DNA of 64,000 nucleotides from Desulfuromonas sp. (GCA_002868865.1 PKUC01000055.1:1-64000); one strand, 5' to 3'; numbered from the stretch's first letter, positions 19,026-28,721 are shown. The notes: a model not told the origin generated them from the sequence alone. Numbers and translations are program-made.

Positions 19026-19928
19026 TCATTCCAGTTCATCGAGCAGCAGTTCGATCTCCTCAAGCTCGATATCCTCAGCGGTTTTGATGGCCGCTGGCTT
19101 GCCCTCTGCAGCAGAATTTATCAGACCGAGATCTTCGGCCACGCCCTGGACAATCTGCTGAGACACCATCTGTTCACGGCGCAGATAGGTTTCGAACAGA
19201 GCGTTATCACAGATGGTATTGATCAAACGGGGAACTCCCCCTGAGAAGCGATGAATAGCAGATAAGGCCCCGGCGACAAAGGGGCTGTTACTGCCACCGG
19301 CCACCTGAATACGATGGTGGATATACGACTCGGTTGTCTTCTCCGACAACGGTTTAAGAGTGTATTTAACGGCGACCCGTTGTGCCAGCGGTTCGTCGAG
19401 CTTCATCGTGGTCTCGAGCTCGGGCAGTCCAAAAAAAACAATATTGAGTAGCTTTTTACCGGGGATCTCAAGATTCAGCAGCCCACGGAACTCTTCCATT
19501 AACTCTCGAGTCTGAAGCATCTGCGCTTCATCGATAAGCACCACCGCCTTGCGCCCCTCCTTTTCTATTTCGAGGAGCCGTTCATAGAGCTGCTTGAGCA
19601 GCTTCAGCGGATTATCATCCGGATTTTTCACCCCGAGCTGCATGGAGATCCGGGTCAGGATCCATTCAGGCGTAATCGCGGAATGGATCATCACCAACAG
19701 CGACGATTCGTACTTGTCTACCGGCAGGTTGTCGAGCATACGCCGCGCCAGGGTCGTTTTTCCGGTACCGACCCCGCCGACGAGAACCGCAAGCCCCTTA
19801 TTTGAATCGACTGCATACATCAGACGCAACAGGGCCTGATTGTGCTGCTCGCTGTTAAAATAGAAGCTGTCGTTCGGGGCGTTTGAAAACGGTTCCCGTT
19901 CAAGGTTGAAGTAGGCAGCGTAACCCAT
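19026..19928 (-). CDS. ExeA/GspA-like AAA ATPase
   Basis: A 300-aa P-loop ATPase of the ExeA/AAA_22 type. The N-terminus GYAAYFNLEREPFSNAPND is the family hallmark, followed by Walker A GGVGTGKTT (51-59), Walker B VVLIDEAQML and a sensor/arginine region (FGLPELE...LAQRVAVKY). In type II secretion such ATPases help insert the secretin; others act in transposition or export. No secretion genes are adjacent. The ATG at 19928 has GGAG 6 bases upstream; the track start (19970) is a TTG with no SD. It follows the large TPR protein gene by about 60 bases and probably works with it. Confidence 0.85.
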   Translation of the reverse strand: MGYAAYFNLEREPFSNAPNDSFYFNSEQHNQALLRLMYAVDSNKGLAVLVGGVGTGKTTLARRMLDNLPVDKYESSLLVMIHSAITPEWILTRISMQLGVKNPDDNPLKLLKQLYERLLEIEKEGRKAVVLIDEAQMLQTRELMEEFRGLLNLEIPGKKLLNIVFFGLPELETTMKLDEPLAQRVAVKYTLKPLSEKTTESYIHHRIQVAGGSNSPFVAGALSAIHRFSGGVPRLINTICDNALFETYLRREQMVSQQIVQGVAEDLGLINSAAEGKPAAIKTAEDIELEEIELLLDELE

Positions 19929-19990
19929 CGGGGTCTCCATAGGCGCGGGAGAGTGGTGATCGAGCGACAACCGGTAGCAACACTCTCACT

Positions 19991-22099
19991 CTAAAGAAAT
20001 GAAATACGATCTTTGCTGGCAGAGGAGTTTGTCGAAGCGCTGTCGTCCCCTTGACTCAAACGGGCAACCTTCTCGGCGATGTCACGGAACTCCGGATCTG
20101 CATCGGCCACAAAGCGGTAACTGGCCAGCGCTTCCTGGGGATGCTGAAACGCCTCATAGAGGGCACCGAGTTCATAATACAAACTCAGGCGCTGCCCTTC
20201 ATCGATCGTTGTCGACGCCAGCGCGGCACGGAACGCCTCTTCCCCCTTTTCAAAGTCACCCTTGTCGACGTAACAGAGGCCCTTGAGGGTCTGACAATCG
20301 ACAAAACGGGCGGGGTCGCTCTGTGCCTTGTTGAACTCGCTGACAGCATCGTCGAACAGTCCCATCTCCCGATAGGCAATGCCGAGATTATAGTGCGACT
20401 CCATATCATCTGCGGCGATCTGATCGTCCACATCGGTGCGGAAGATCGGGCCATCATCCGATGAATCGAGTAGATCATCAAAGGCACCTGCCTTGTCGGT
20501 GTTACCCGCCTCTAGGCCCGATGCAACAAAATCGGCAAAATCATCGTCGAGCACCTCGACCGCGAGGTCGTGAAGCGCGTTGGACGCATCGCTATCCGAC
20601 TCAGAACCTTCGCGCCGGGACTGGACCTCCTGCAGTTTGGCCTGACAGTCCGCATCGTCCGGTGACACTGCCAGGATCGCCCGACAGACCTTCTCCGCCT
20701 CGTCGTAGAGGCCCTGCTGCAGATAAAATTCAGCTTCTTCAAGATCCTGCGGTGGGTTCAGCAGGGGCGCATCCGATTCGTCAATCTCTTCGAGTTCGAC
20801 AGCCAGGTCAAACGGTTCATCGCCGTCGATATCGACCAGATCCGACAGCTCCAGCTCAACCAGTTCTTCTTCGGCGACTTCTACCGTGGACCCCTCTTCG
20901 CCATCGAGCTCCTCGAGTTCAATGGCGCCTTCTTCAGCCACACCCTCGAGTTCACCGAGATCGATATAGGCATCGTCTTCGAGATCTTCGCTGGCGGTAT
21001 CGAGCAAGGCATCAAAGACATCATCCTGCGGTTCAGGAGCGGTTTCTTCAATCCCTTCCGTCTCCATTACATTGAGGAGGGGATCGCCATCACCCGTGAG
21101 CCGATAGATCGAGTCGAGGGTATTCACCACGGTCCGATTATCCGGAAGGGCTTGTTTCAGCGACTCGTAAAAGGTCTGTAGTTCAGCGAGGCGATCCTGC
21201 TTCTGGAAGGCTTCCTTCCACTCTTCAAGTTCCTGAAGAGCCTGTTCGAAATGATCAGAATCCAGGCAGCAGCGAACCAGTTCAGTGCGCAGATCAAGAT
21301 TGTTAGGCTGTTTTTTGAGCAGCTGCTGATAGGTCAAGCGACAGTTATTGAGATCGTCAAGTCCTCTGTAGGTAGTCGCCAGCATCTCCAGCAACACTGG
21401 ATCCTCAGGCTGCTCACGCAACAGGCTCTGCAGAAGACCCAACGCCTTCTCCATTTGACCTTTCTCGATCAAGGTCTCTGCCAGACCGCGACGGAGTTCA
21501 TCATCATTAGAAAAGAGGGGCAGAAACTTCGCGTAAAGCTGAAGGATTTTATCGTGGTTCTGCTTGTCCTGCAGGACTTTAAGGGCCGCATCAAAATATT
21601 CACGGCCCTCTTGCTGGCGGCCACTGGCAGAATAGACCTCCGCCAGCTTGACCTGGATATTGAGATTTTCGGGGTCGACATCCTGCATCTTTTCAAGGAT
21701 ACGGATAACGTCAGCCGTCTGCCCTTCTTTTTCATAATAGCTGACCAGCTGACGATACTCCGCCATCGCATTACCGATGAGGCCCTGCTTCTCATTCAGC
21801 TCGGCCAGCCGTGCAAAAATCGTAATCTGGGACGGATCCAGCCGCTGCATCTGCCGGTAGATGGCGATCGCCTTCAGATAAAAACCGTTGCCGGAAAAAT
21901 ATTTAGCGACGGTCTCGTACTGCTCGAAGGCCTCAGTCGATTTTCCAGTTTTGGCGTACAGTTCAGCCAGTTTCTGCCGCGAGCGCATGTCGTTGGGGTC
22001 GATATCGACGACCTTGGCAAAATCCTTGATGGCACGCGGAAGCAGCCGTTTTTTTAAATTTTTCTGTGCTGAAAGCAGCAGTTTTTCTTTACTTGCCAA
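19991..22099 (-). CDS. large TPR-repeat protein, 702 aa
   Basis: A cytoplasmic scaffold-type protein with no signal peptide or membrane helix. Residues 1-340 are about nine TPR-like helical pairs (for example AIKDFAKVVDIDPNDMRSRQ, AIAIYRQMQRLDP). Residues 355-455 are strongly acidic and low-complexity. The C-terminal part has further TPRs (EEAEFYLQQGLYDEAEKVC and others). The start is a TTG with GAGAGG about 6 bases upstream, and a good promoter lies 50 bases away. The ExeA-like ATPase follows on the same strand. I know of no assigned function; a scaffold for envelope or secretion assembly is an inference. Confidence 0.85.
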   Translation of the reverse strand: MASKEKLLLSAQKNLKKRLLPRAIKDFAKVVDIDPNDMRSRQKLAELYAKTGKSTEAFEQYETVAKYFSGNGFYLKAIAIYRQMQRLDPSQITIFARLAELNEKQGLIGNAMAEYRQLVSYYEKEGQTADVIRILEKMQDVDPENLNIQVKLAEVYSASGRQQEGREYFDAALKVLQDKQNHDKILQLYAKFLPLFSNDDELRRGLAETLIEKGQMEKALGLLQSLLREQPEDPVLLEMLATTYRGLDDLNNCRLTYQQLLKKQPNNLDLRTELVRCCLDSDHFEQALQELEEWKEAFQKQDRLAELQTFYESLKQALPDNRTVVNTLDSIYRLTGDGDPLLNVMETEGIEETAPEPQDDVFDALLDTASEDLEDDAYIDLGELEGVAEEGAIELEELDGEEGSTVEVAEEELVELELSDLVDIDGDEPFDLAVELEEIDESDAPLLNPPQDLEEAEFYLQQGLYDEAEKVCRAILAVSPDDADCQAKLQEVQSRREGSESDSDASNALHDLAVEVLDDDFADFVASGLEAGNTDKAGAFDDLLDSSDDGPIFRTDVDDQIAADDMESHYNLGIAYREMGLFDDAVSEFNKAQSDPARFVDCQTLKGLCYVDKGDFEKGEEAFRAALASTTIDEGQRLSLYYELGALYEAFQHPQEALASYRFVADADPEFRDIAEKVARLSQGDDSASTNSSASKDRISFL

Positions 22100-22151
22100 G
22101 AAAACCTCTCAGAGAGCAGGACAAAACAATATAGACATCCAAGCCTTTAAT

Positions 22152-22179
22152 ATTATGCGAATGACTACTTGAAAGTCAA
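22152..22179 (-). promoter_or_regulatory. sigma-70 promoter for the TPR/ATPase pair
   Basis: Minus-strand TTGACT (22179-22174), a 16-base spacer and CATAAT (22157-22152). Each box matches five of six consensus bases. The start would be about 45 bases before the TTG start codon. Confidence 0.65.
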
Positions 22180-22267
22180 GGCAGACGGATGACTTTCTTT
22201 AAGAAAAACAGTGTGTTTCAACTAAAAAAGGGGCAACAAGGGGAGACCGATGCGTCGACAGACCATC

Positions 22268-22990
22268 TCAGTTCGACGACAGTCCCCTACGCAGATGTGC
22301 AACCTCTGCATCAGTCAATCGGCGAAACGAACCGGCCCCGAGAGACCCAATCTGGAGAATATCGATGCGGATCCGCTTTAGGCGAAGGACGTCATGACCC
22401 ACCGCTTCGCACATACGCCGCACCTGCCGGTTTTTGCCTTCATGGAGGACAATTTCGAACCAGCTATACGAACCGGAGTGGCGTAAATTCTGGGCCACAG
22501 CCGGAGCAGTCAGACCATCTTCGAGAGTCACTCCCTTAGACAGGGTTGCTAGTGTCTGCGGGGTGACCAGACCGCGCACCTTGACCAGATAGCATTTTTC
22601 AATATGGTGACGAGGGTGCATCAGGTGATTGGCCAACTCCCCATCGTTGGTCAGCAGCAGCAGACCCTCACTGTTGTAATCGAGGCGGCCGACCGGGTAC
22701 AGGCGCTCTGGGACCTCCTGAACCAGATCGGTCACCAGTCGTCGTCCCTGAGGATCGCTCAGAGTGCAGACATACCCCCGCGGCTTATTCAAAAGCACCA
22801 CGACCCGCCGACCCGATTCCTGCAGCACCCTGCCATCAACGCAGATTTTATCACAGGCCGGATCTGCGCGGTCTCCGAGAGTTGCAACGATGCCGTTGAC
22901 CGTCACCCGCCCCTGGGCAATCCACTCCTCCGCACGACGGCGGGACGTCAACCCCGCCCGCGACATGATCTTCTGTAGTTTTTCACTCAT
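22268..22990 (-). CDS. rluB: 23S rRNA pseudouridine synthase, RluB/RsuA family
   Basis: Isomerises a uridine in rRNA, typically U2605 of 23S rRNA. The 240-aa protein has an N-terminal S4 RNA-binding domain (LQKIMSRAGLTSRRRAEEWI), the catalytic motif GRLDYNSEGLLLLTNDGEL with its catalytic Asp, and the C-terminal HEGKNRQVRRM. Length fits RluB/RsuA; I favour RluB because it follows scpA-scpB, a common arrangement. Its start overlaps the scpB stop by 8 bases. Confidence 0.93.
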   Translation of the reverse strand: MSEKLQKIMSRAGLTSRRRAEEWIAQGRVTVNGIVATLGDRADPACDKICVDGRVLQESGRRVVVLLNKPRGYVCTLSDPQGRRLVTDLVQEVPERLYPVGRLDYNSEGLLLLTNDGELANHLMHPRHHIEKCYLVKVRGLVTPQTLATLSKGVTLEDGLTAPAVAQNLRHSGSYSWFEIVLHEGKNRQVRRMCEAVGHDVLRLKRIRIDILQIGSLGAGSFRRLTDAEVAHLRRGLSSN

Positions 22991-23558
22991 ACCCAGAGCT
23001 TTCTACCTGATTCAGCTGATCGGACCAGAGCGTCTCAACCGCCGGATCAAGCTCACCGAATTCCCTCAGCGTCGGCAGATCGGCGATGTCACGTAGTCCG
23101 AAAAATTCCAGAAACTTTCGACTGGTGCCATAAACTAGAGGTCGGCCAGGCACCTCTTTCTTCCCCAGAACCTTCAGAAGGCCCTTTTCGAGCAGAGTTT
23201 TGATCACCCCCCCCGAATCGACACCCCGCAGATACTCGACCTCAGAACGGGTAATCGGCTGCCGATAGGCAATCATCGCCAACGTTTCCAGCGCCGCCGG
23301 CGAAAACCTAAAGGGGCGCTCCTTGCTCAATTTACGGATCCAGTCCGCGCACTCAGAGCGGGTCCTGAACTGATAGCCACCGGCGACTTCAGCGAGATAA
23401 AATCCGTGATCGGCCTGTTCAAAGTCATCCACGATCTGCTGCATCAGCGGCCGCAATTCCACGCGACCGATTTCCAGCAAAGCGCTGAGCCGATCGAGCG
23501 ACAGAGGCGATTCCGAAGCAAAAAGAAGACTCTCGATAATTTTTCGCATCTCAGCCAT
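22983..23558 (-). CDS. scpB: segregation and condensation protein B
   Basis: A kleisin-associated winged-helix protein of the SMC-ScpAB condensin. The 191-aa protein has the typical start MRKIIESLLFASESPLSLDRL, a double winged-helix body and the motif ALETLAMIAYRQPITRSEVEYLRGVDSGGVIKTLLEKGLL. The track start lies inside scpA; the ATG at 23558 overlaps the scpA stop by 8 bases and fits the domain start. The smc gene is not in this window. Confidence 0.94.
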   Translation of the reverse strand: MAEMRKIIESLLFASESPLSLDRLSALLEIGRVELRPLMQQIVDDFEQADHGFYLAEVAGGYQFRTRSECADWIRKLSKERPFRFSPAALETLAMIAYRQPITRSEVEYLRGVDSGGVIKTLLEKGLLKVLGKKEVPGRPLVYGTSRKFLEFFGLRDIADLPTLREFGELDPAVETLWSDQLNQVESSGYE

Positions 23559-24318
23559 AGCCCAGTCCACCCTCTTCGACAACAAATGCCGACACCTGAT
23601 CATCCGTTGCCGCCAGGGTCAGCCAGAGTGCACCACATCTTTCTGTCTGCAGCAATCGAACCATCCGCATCTTGACCAATTCGAGCAGCGCGAGAAAGGT
23701 CACCACCAGCTCATCACGGCTGACCACACCGGAAAACAGCTCAGAGAATGCCCGGCGCTCCCTTGTGCGCAATCGCTGTAAGATCAGACGGATATATTCC
23801 GCAACCGACAGCGGTTCGGCGACGACCTCGTGGTGAGTCTCCTGCGGAGCCTCCTTCAACAACCGCTGAAAGGCGATAGCGAGCTGATACAGGTCAACGT
23901 TCCCCCCGTCGTCATCGGTCTCACCGACGTAATCAGGGACCGGAAAGTGCCTGACAAAGACATCGCGATCGAGCTGTGATGCCGTCTCAAGAAACTCTGA
24001 CGCTTCTTTATAGCGCTGATATTCGAGCAGACGGCGGACCAGCTCGGCACGGGGATCTTCCTCTTCGCCTTCGTCGACTACGCCTTCATCGACCGGCAGC
24101 AGCATGCGCGACTTGATATGGATCAGCGTCGCCGCCATCAGCAGAAACTCTCCAGCGCCGTCCAGGTTCAGCTGCTTCATCTGATCGATGATTGCGAGGT
24201 ACTGTTCGCTGATTTCGACCATGGGGATATCGTAGATATCCATCTCATTGGTTTTGATCAGATGGAGGAGAATATCGAGGGGGCCCTGAAAATTCTCCAG
24301 GCGAATTTCGATCGCCAT
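23551..24318 (-). CDS. scpA: segregation and condensation protein A (kleisin)
   Basis: The kleisin that bridges the SMC heads. The 255-aa protein begins IEIRLENFQGPLDILLHLIKTNEMDIYDIPM, the diagnostic ScpA N-terminus, followed by MAATLIHIKSRMLLP, an acidic linker and a C-terminal winged helix. I moved the start to the ATG at 24318, a few bases past the stop of the M50 protease gene. It overlaps scpB, so the two are translationally coupled. Confidence 0.95.
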   Translation of the reverse strand: MAIEIRLENFQGPLDILLHLIKTNEMDIYDIPMVEISEQYLAIIDQMKQLNLDGAGEFLLMAATLIHIKSRMLLPVDEGVVDEGEEEDPRAELVRRLLEYQRYKEASEFLETASQLDRDVFVRHFPVPDYVGETDDDGGNVDLYQLAIAFQRLLKEAPQETHHEVVAEPLSVAEYIRLILQRLRTRERRAFSELFSGVVSRDELVVTFLALLELVKMRMVRLLQTERCGALWLTLAATDDQVSAFVVEEGGLGYG

Positions 24319-24323
24319 GGCAA

Positions 24324-25010
24324 TCAGGTCCCGAAGAGAAACTGCATCGACTGCTGTACGAACACCCACTGGGATCCGGCAAGTCCCTGAATCAGGGTGA
24401 TCACGATCGGTGACAGCACAAGCGACCAGACATCGGTGAAAAACACCAGAAAGAGGATCAGCAAAAACCCGAACGGTTCCAGTTTTCCGAGCATCGCGGC
24501 GTAACGGTGCGGCAGAACCCCCATCAACACGCGCCCTCCGTCCAGCGGCGGAACCGGCAGCAGATTAAATGTTCCGAGCAGGACATTGATATACAGACTG
24601 AAAGCCGCCATCATCCGCAGCGGCTTGATCATCTGCAGAAACAGCTCTGACTGACCACCGATGCTCGGCTCAAGCAGACCGATCAGCTTCAGCAACAGGG
24701 CTGAGGCGATGGCGAGCGACAGGTTGGTCAACGGACCGGCCAGCGACACCCATATCATGTCCCGCTTTGGATGGCGCAGGTTACCAGCGTTGACCGGAAC
24801 CGGGCGCGCCCAACCGAATCCGAAGATAAAGATCGCCAGGGTCCCGATAGGGTCGAGGTGTCGAATCGGATTGAGGTTAAGTCGCCCCAACAGACGCGCG
24901 GTCGGGTCGCCGAACCGCTCAGCGACATATCCGTGAGCGACCTCGTGGAGGATAATCGCCAGCAGTGCCGGAACCAGCATGATCGATATTTTAAGAACTA
25001 TGGCGTCCAT
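24324..25010 (-). CDS. site-2 protease family (M50) membrane protein
   Basis: A 228-aa polytopic membrane protein with about five to six helices. The zinc-binding HEVAH (H22, E23, H26) lies in the first helix and the third-ligand motif NLLPVPPLDGGRV in a later one, as in Rip-like site-2 proteases without a PDZ domain. The substrate is unknown. It belongs to the run nucleotidyltransferase-M50-scpA-scpB-rluB, an arrangement shared with many Firmicutes and Deltaproteobacteria. scpA starts 5 bases after its stop. Confidence 0.92.
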   Translation of the reverse strand: MDAIVLKISIMLVPALLAIILHEVAHGYVAERFGDPTARLLGRLNLNPIRHLDPIGTLAIFIFGFGWARPVPVNAGNLRHPKRDMIWVSLAGPLTNLSLAIASALLLKLIGLLEPSIGGQSELFLQMIKPLRMMAAFSLYINVLLGTFNLLPVPPLDGGRVLMGVLPHRYAAMLGKLEPFGFLLILFLVFFTDVWSLVLSPIVITLIQGLAGSQWVFVQQSMQFLFGT

Positions 25011-25082
25011 GTTTCGCTATTTCCTGCTCATCGTTTTCATCAACAATCCCTCCACAGTCTTCCACAGTAAGTTGAGCGCGAC

Positions 25083-27743
25083 TCAGGGAGTCGCCTCCAG
25101 TTCATCGATCAACTGCCGGGCCAGAGCGATCTCACCCTGACGATCAGTGATCAAACCATCGAGACGCGCGTCACGCAGGCGGTCAAATATCTGTTTGTAC
25201 CGGGGCCCAGGCGGCAACCCCATAGCGCGCAGATCGTCGCCGTTCACTTCGGGGTGAACTTGCCGCAACGTACCGATGAATGTCGACAGGCCACGCCGCG
25301 CTCCCTCATGGCCGGCTTTGGCCAGCAAATAGATCAGAGTTTCCAGAGAGAACTCCGCAAAGAACCGGTACAGTTCACTGGCCGGTGCATCCCCCTGCCG
25401 CGCCAGTGTCCGCTCGAAGGTCCCCAGTGCTTTACGGGCGAGGGGCATTTCGTCAACCAGAATCGAGCCGTACTGCGGCTTGATTGCCAGAGTCTGAACC
25501 GACGCTGCCAGCCCCCGGCTCGGCAACGCATCGAGCAGGCACATCAAATTCACCAGCCAGCGCTGATACGTATCTCCGGTGTAAAGCAGGTCGAACCAGT
25601 GACAGACCCGTCCAGTCGACAGCAGCAACGCCTCAACCGAATCGCTGAATTCCAGTCGCGGATGAATATACGTCAGCAGATCGAACTGCTGCAATCGACG
25701 GATGGCATCGACAACCTGAACCTCGCTTAAAATCTGCACCAGCTCGTTGAAAACACGCGCCCCTCCGACCTTTTCGACCAGACCCATCCCCACTGCACTG
25801 CGCATCAACCGTTCAGTCTGTTTGCCGATCTGAAACCCGAGGCGCTGCTCAAAACGAATGGCGCGGAAGACCCGGGTCGGATCTTCAATAAAGCTGAGGT
25901 TGTGCAACACGCGGATCGATTTTTCTTTCATATCGCGCTGGCCGTTAAAAAAATCGAGCAGCTGGCCGAACTCGGAGCGATTGAGAGCAATCGTCAGAGT
26001 ATTGATCGAAAAATCACGCCGGTACAGATCGTGACGCAACGAGGCGTATTCAACACGGGGCAATGCCGCAGGGTGATCGTAAAATTCGATCCGTGCCGAG
26101 GCGACGTCGATCTTGAAACCGTCCTCAAAAATCAGCACCGCAGTTCCAAACTTGCGGTGAGAGCGGACACGACAGCGGCAGTTTTTGGCAAAAGCCTCCG
26201 CGAACGCGATGCCGTCCCCCTCGATAACCAGGTCGATATCGAGATTCTTACGCCGCAAAAGCAGATCGCGCACAAAGCCGCCGACCAGGAACACACCAAC
26301 GCCAAGCTGATCACCGACATCTCCAAGTTGGTAGAGAAGATCGCTCAAAGCCTCCGGCAGCTGCGCATCGAGCAGCCGTTTTAAACCGCGACGCTGCAAC
26401 CGGGTGGGCATTCCGCCCCGCTCCGCACTCAGTGGCTTACCATCCACCGCGCGGGGGTCGCCGATCATGTAGCGGAGCAGATCGGTGCGGGTCACAACCC
26501 CCCTTAATACGTCACCATCCACCACCGGCACAATGCGCTGATTGTGCATTGTCATCGCACGCTGCAGCGCTTCGAGAGACGCCTGCGGCGTTACTTTCTC
26601 AAAATCGGTATGCATGATTTCAGCGAGTAACAACTCGGGGAAGCCGTGATGAGCCGCTCGCTCAACGGTCTGCCGGGTCACCAGACCGACGACGACCGGG
26701 CCATCCATCACCGGCAGTGCGTTGAAATTGTAACGGGTCAACAGGTCGCGGGCCTGCTGAACAGTCGCACCACGATCCAGGGTTTTCACCGGAGTCGACA
26801 TCAGCAACTGTGCATCGCAACGGGCGCGGATATGACTCAGTAGCGCATCATCGAGACGATCAAGCAGCTGGACAAGTGTCATATCGCGAACCGTCGCCGA
26901 GGCAGCATAGGGATGACCACCCCCTTTGAACTCGCGGAGCAGTTGGCCGACATCGACTTCGGGGAGATCGGAGCGGGCGACGACAAAGATACGGTCTTCC
27001 ATCCGCACCGCCATGATCAGCACATCAAGACTTTCGATATCCTTAAGGCGATGCGCCAGGCTGGCAATCTCGGTGACGCCCTCCTCCAGCGATGAATGCG
27101 CGACCGCAACCTCGACACCGTTGATCATCGTCTTTCGACACGATTTGAGGAGATCGTTCAGCAGGGCGACCTGATCAGGGGTCATCTCCCGCACCAGAAA
27201 ATCGGCGACAGTGTTCAGGTTGGCACCGTGTTCCAGAAGAAACGCGGCGGCCTGATAATCCCGCGTTGTCGTGCTGGCAAACAGAAGATTGCCGGTGTCT
27301 TCGTAGATGCCGAGCATCATCATCGTTGCCTCATCGGCATCCGGCACGATCCCGCGCTGCATAAACAGGTGGGTCAGCACCGTCGTCGTCGCACCCACCA
27401 TCTCGATCTGCTCTACCGCGCCGTGCAATGCTTCTTCATCGGCGGGGTGATGATCGTAAATGTGCAGCTCGACGTCGGGATTTTTTACCAGCGCGGCAAA
27501 GGGACCGATACGGCGGGTGTGGCGCACATCGACCAGAATCAGCCTCCTGACCGCCGCCAGATCGATCTCTTTGGCCCGTTTGAAGCCGTATGCGTACAGC
27601 GTGCTCTGCAGCAGAAAATCGCGTAGGCCGCGCTCCTGTCCGCCGGGAAACACCAACACAGCCTCGGGATAGAGATGTCGCGCGGCAATCATGGCCCCGA
27701 GACAGTCGAAATCCGCGTTTACATGTGTGGTGATGACATCCAT
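25083..27743 (-). CDS. DHH-CBS-tRNA nucleotidyltransferase/poly(A) polymerase fusion
   Basis: An 886-aa multidomain protein. Residues 1-300 form a DHH/DHHA1 phosphoesterase (THVNADFDCLGA, IYDHHPAD, GGGHPYAAS). Two CBS domains follow (about 315-430), likely binding an adenine nucleotide. From about 470 there is a class II nucleotidyltransferase head (FLVGGFVRDLL, LDIDLVIEGDG with the catalytic DxD) and an RNA-binding C-terminal part (EDPTRVFRAIRFEQRLGF). Known relatives act as A-adding or CCA-adding tRNA enzymes or poly(A) polymerases; sequence alone does not say which. The phosphoesterase could trim or proofread 3' ends (inference). It lies between pyrD and the M50 gene. Confidence 0.9.
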   Translation of the reverse strand: MDVITTHVNADFDCLGAMIAARHLYPEAVLVFPGGQERGLRDFLLQSTLYAYGFKRAKEIDLAAVRRLILVDVRHTRRIGPFAALVKNPDVELHIYDHHPADEEALHGAVEQIEMVGATTTVLTHLFMQRGIVPDADEATMMMLGIYEDTGNLLFASTTTRDYQAAAFLLEHGANLNTVADFLVREMTPDQVALLNDLLKSCRKTMINGVEVAVAHSSLEEGVTEIASLAHRLKDIESLDVLIMAVRMEDRIFVVARSDLPEVDVGQLLREFKGGGHPYAASATVRDMTLVQLLDRLDDALLSHIRARCDAQLLMSTPVKTLDRGATVQQARDLLTRYNFNALPVMDGPVVVGLVTRQTVERAAHHGFPELLLAEIMHTDFEKVTPQASLEALQRAMTMHNQRIVPVVDGDVLRGVVTRTDLLRYMIGDPRAVDGKPLSAERGGMPTRLQRRGLKRLLDAQLPEALSDLLYQLGDVGDQLGVGVFLVGGFVRDLLLRRKNLDIDLVIEGDGIAFAEAFAKNCRCRVRSHRKFGTAVLIFEDGFKIDVASARIEFYDHPAALPRVEYASLRHDLYRRDFSINTLTIALNRSEFGQLLDFFNGQRDMKEKSIRVLHNLSFIEDPTRVFRAIRFEQRLGFQIGKQTERLMRSAVGMGLVEKVGGARVFNELVQILSEVQVVDAIRRLQQFDLLTYIHPRLEFSDSVEALLLSTGRVCHWFDLLYTGDTYQRWLVNLMCLLDALPSRGLAASVQTLAIKPQYGSILVDEMPLARKALGTFERTLARQGDAPASELYRFFAEFSLETLIYLLAKAGHEGARRGLSTFIGTLRQVHPEVNGDDLRAMGLPPGPRYKQIFDRLRDARLDGLITDRQGEIALARQLIDELEATP

Positions 27744-27773
27744 CTATCCCCTACCCCGCCCGTGAAACGGCGA

Positions 27774-28721
27774 CTACAGCTCAAGACTTCCGATGAGCTC
27801 ATTGATGTCGGCAATCCCTTCGTCACGACAGAATGCTTCGAGATCGGCGACGATCTGCGCCATGATGTTCGGATCGATAAAGTTCGCGGTTCCCACCTGA
27901 ACGGCGCTGGCACCGACGATCAGAAATTCCAGCGCATCGACCGCGCGGGATATCCCGCCGATGCCGATAACCGGCACCTGCACGGCCTGCACCACCTGGT
28001 GGGTCATGCGTACGGCGACCGGCTTGATACCGGGGCCGGACAGACCTCCGATCTGGTTTGCCAGGCGCGGGCGGCGGGTCTTCACATCGACAGCCATACC
28101 GGTCAGGGTATTGATCAGGCTGATAGCATCGGCACCGGCATCCTCGACCGCTCTGGCGGTCACCCGGATATCGGTGACGTTCGGGGTCAACTTGACGATC
28201 AGCGGTTTTTTCACCCGCGAACGGACCAGTGACACCACATCCGATGCGGCCTTGGGGTCGGTACCGAAAACGATGCCGCCATGTTTGACGTTGGGGCAGG
28301 AAATATTCATCTCCAGCGCCGCCACTCCGGGAGCCGCGTCAAGTCGCTCCGCGACCTGTGCGTATTCATCCGCGGTATTGCCAAAAAAGTTAACGATCAC
28401 CGGGGTGGAAAAGCGTTCAAGAAACGGCAGTTTCTGCTCGATAAAGGCATCAACGCCGATATTCTGAAGACCAATTGCGTTCAGCATTCCACCGGTCGTC
28501 TCAGCGATCCGCGGGGTGGGGTTCCCCGCTTTCGGATGCAACGACAGTCCCTTGGTGACCACCGCACCGATCTGATCCAGATCGAGAAAGGGAGTGTATT
28601 CTTCACCATAACCGAAAGTTCCCGAAGCGGGCATAATCGGGTTCCGGAGTGACAGGCCGGCAAAGTCAACCGCAAGCTGCGGTCGCTGAGTGTTGTTGGG
28701 TGGCGTCGTCGAATCAGACAT
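27774..28721 (-). CDS. pyrD: dihydroorotate dehydrogenase, class 1B catalytic subunit
   Basis: Oxidises dihydroorotate to orotate in pyrimidine synthesis, passing electrons to NAD+ through PyrK. The 315-aa FMN protein has NPIMPASGTFGYG, the active-site Cys in NISCPNVKHGG, KLTPNVTDI and the phosphate-binding IGIGGI. The class 1B type is shown by the catalytic Cys and the adjacent pyrK. The start ATG at 28721 shares its A with the pyrK TGA stop and has GGAGG 9 bases upstream; the track start adds six residues. Confidence 0.96.
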   Translation of the reverse strand: MSDSTTPPNNTQRPQLAVDFAGLSLRNPIMPASGTFGYGEEYTPFLDLDQIGAVVTKGLSLHPKAGNPTPRIAETTGGMLNAIGLQNIGVDAFIEQKLPFLERFSTPVIVNFFGNTADEYAQVAERLDAAPGVAALEMNISCPNVKHGGIVFGTDPKAASDVVSLVRSRVKKPLIVKLTPNVTDIRVTARAVEDAGADAISLINTLTGMAVDVKTRRPRLANQIGGLSGPGIKPVAVRMTHQVVQAVQVPVIGIGGISRAVDALEFLIVGASAVQVGTANFIDPNIMAQIVADLEAFCRDEGIADINELIGSLEL

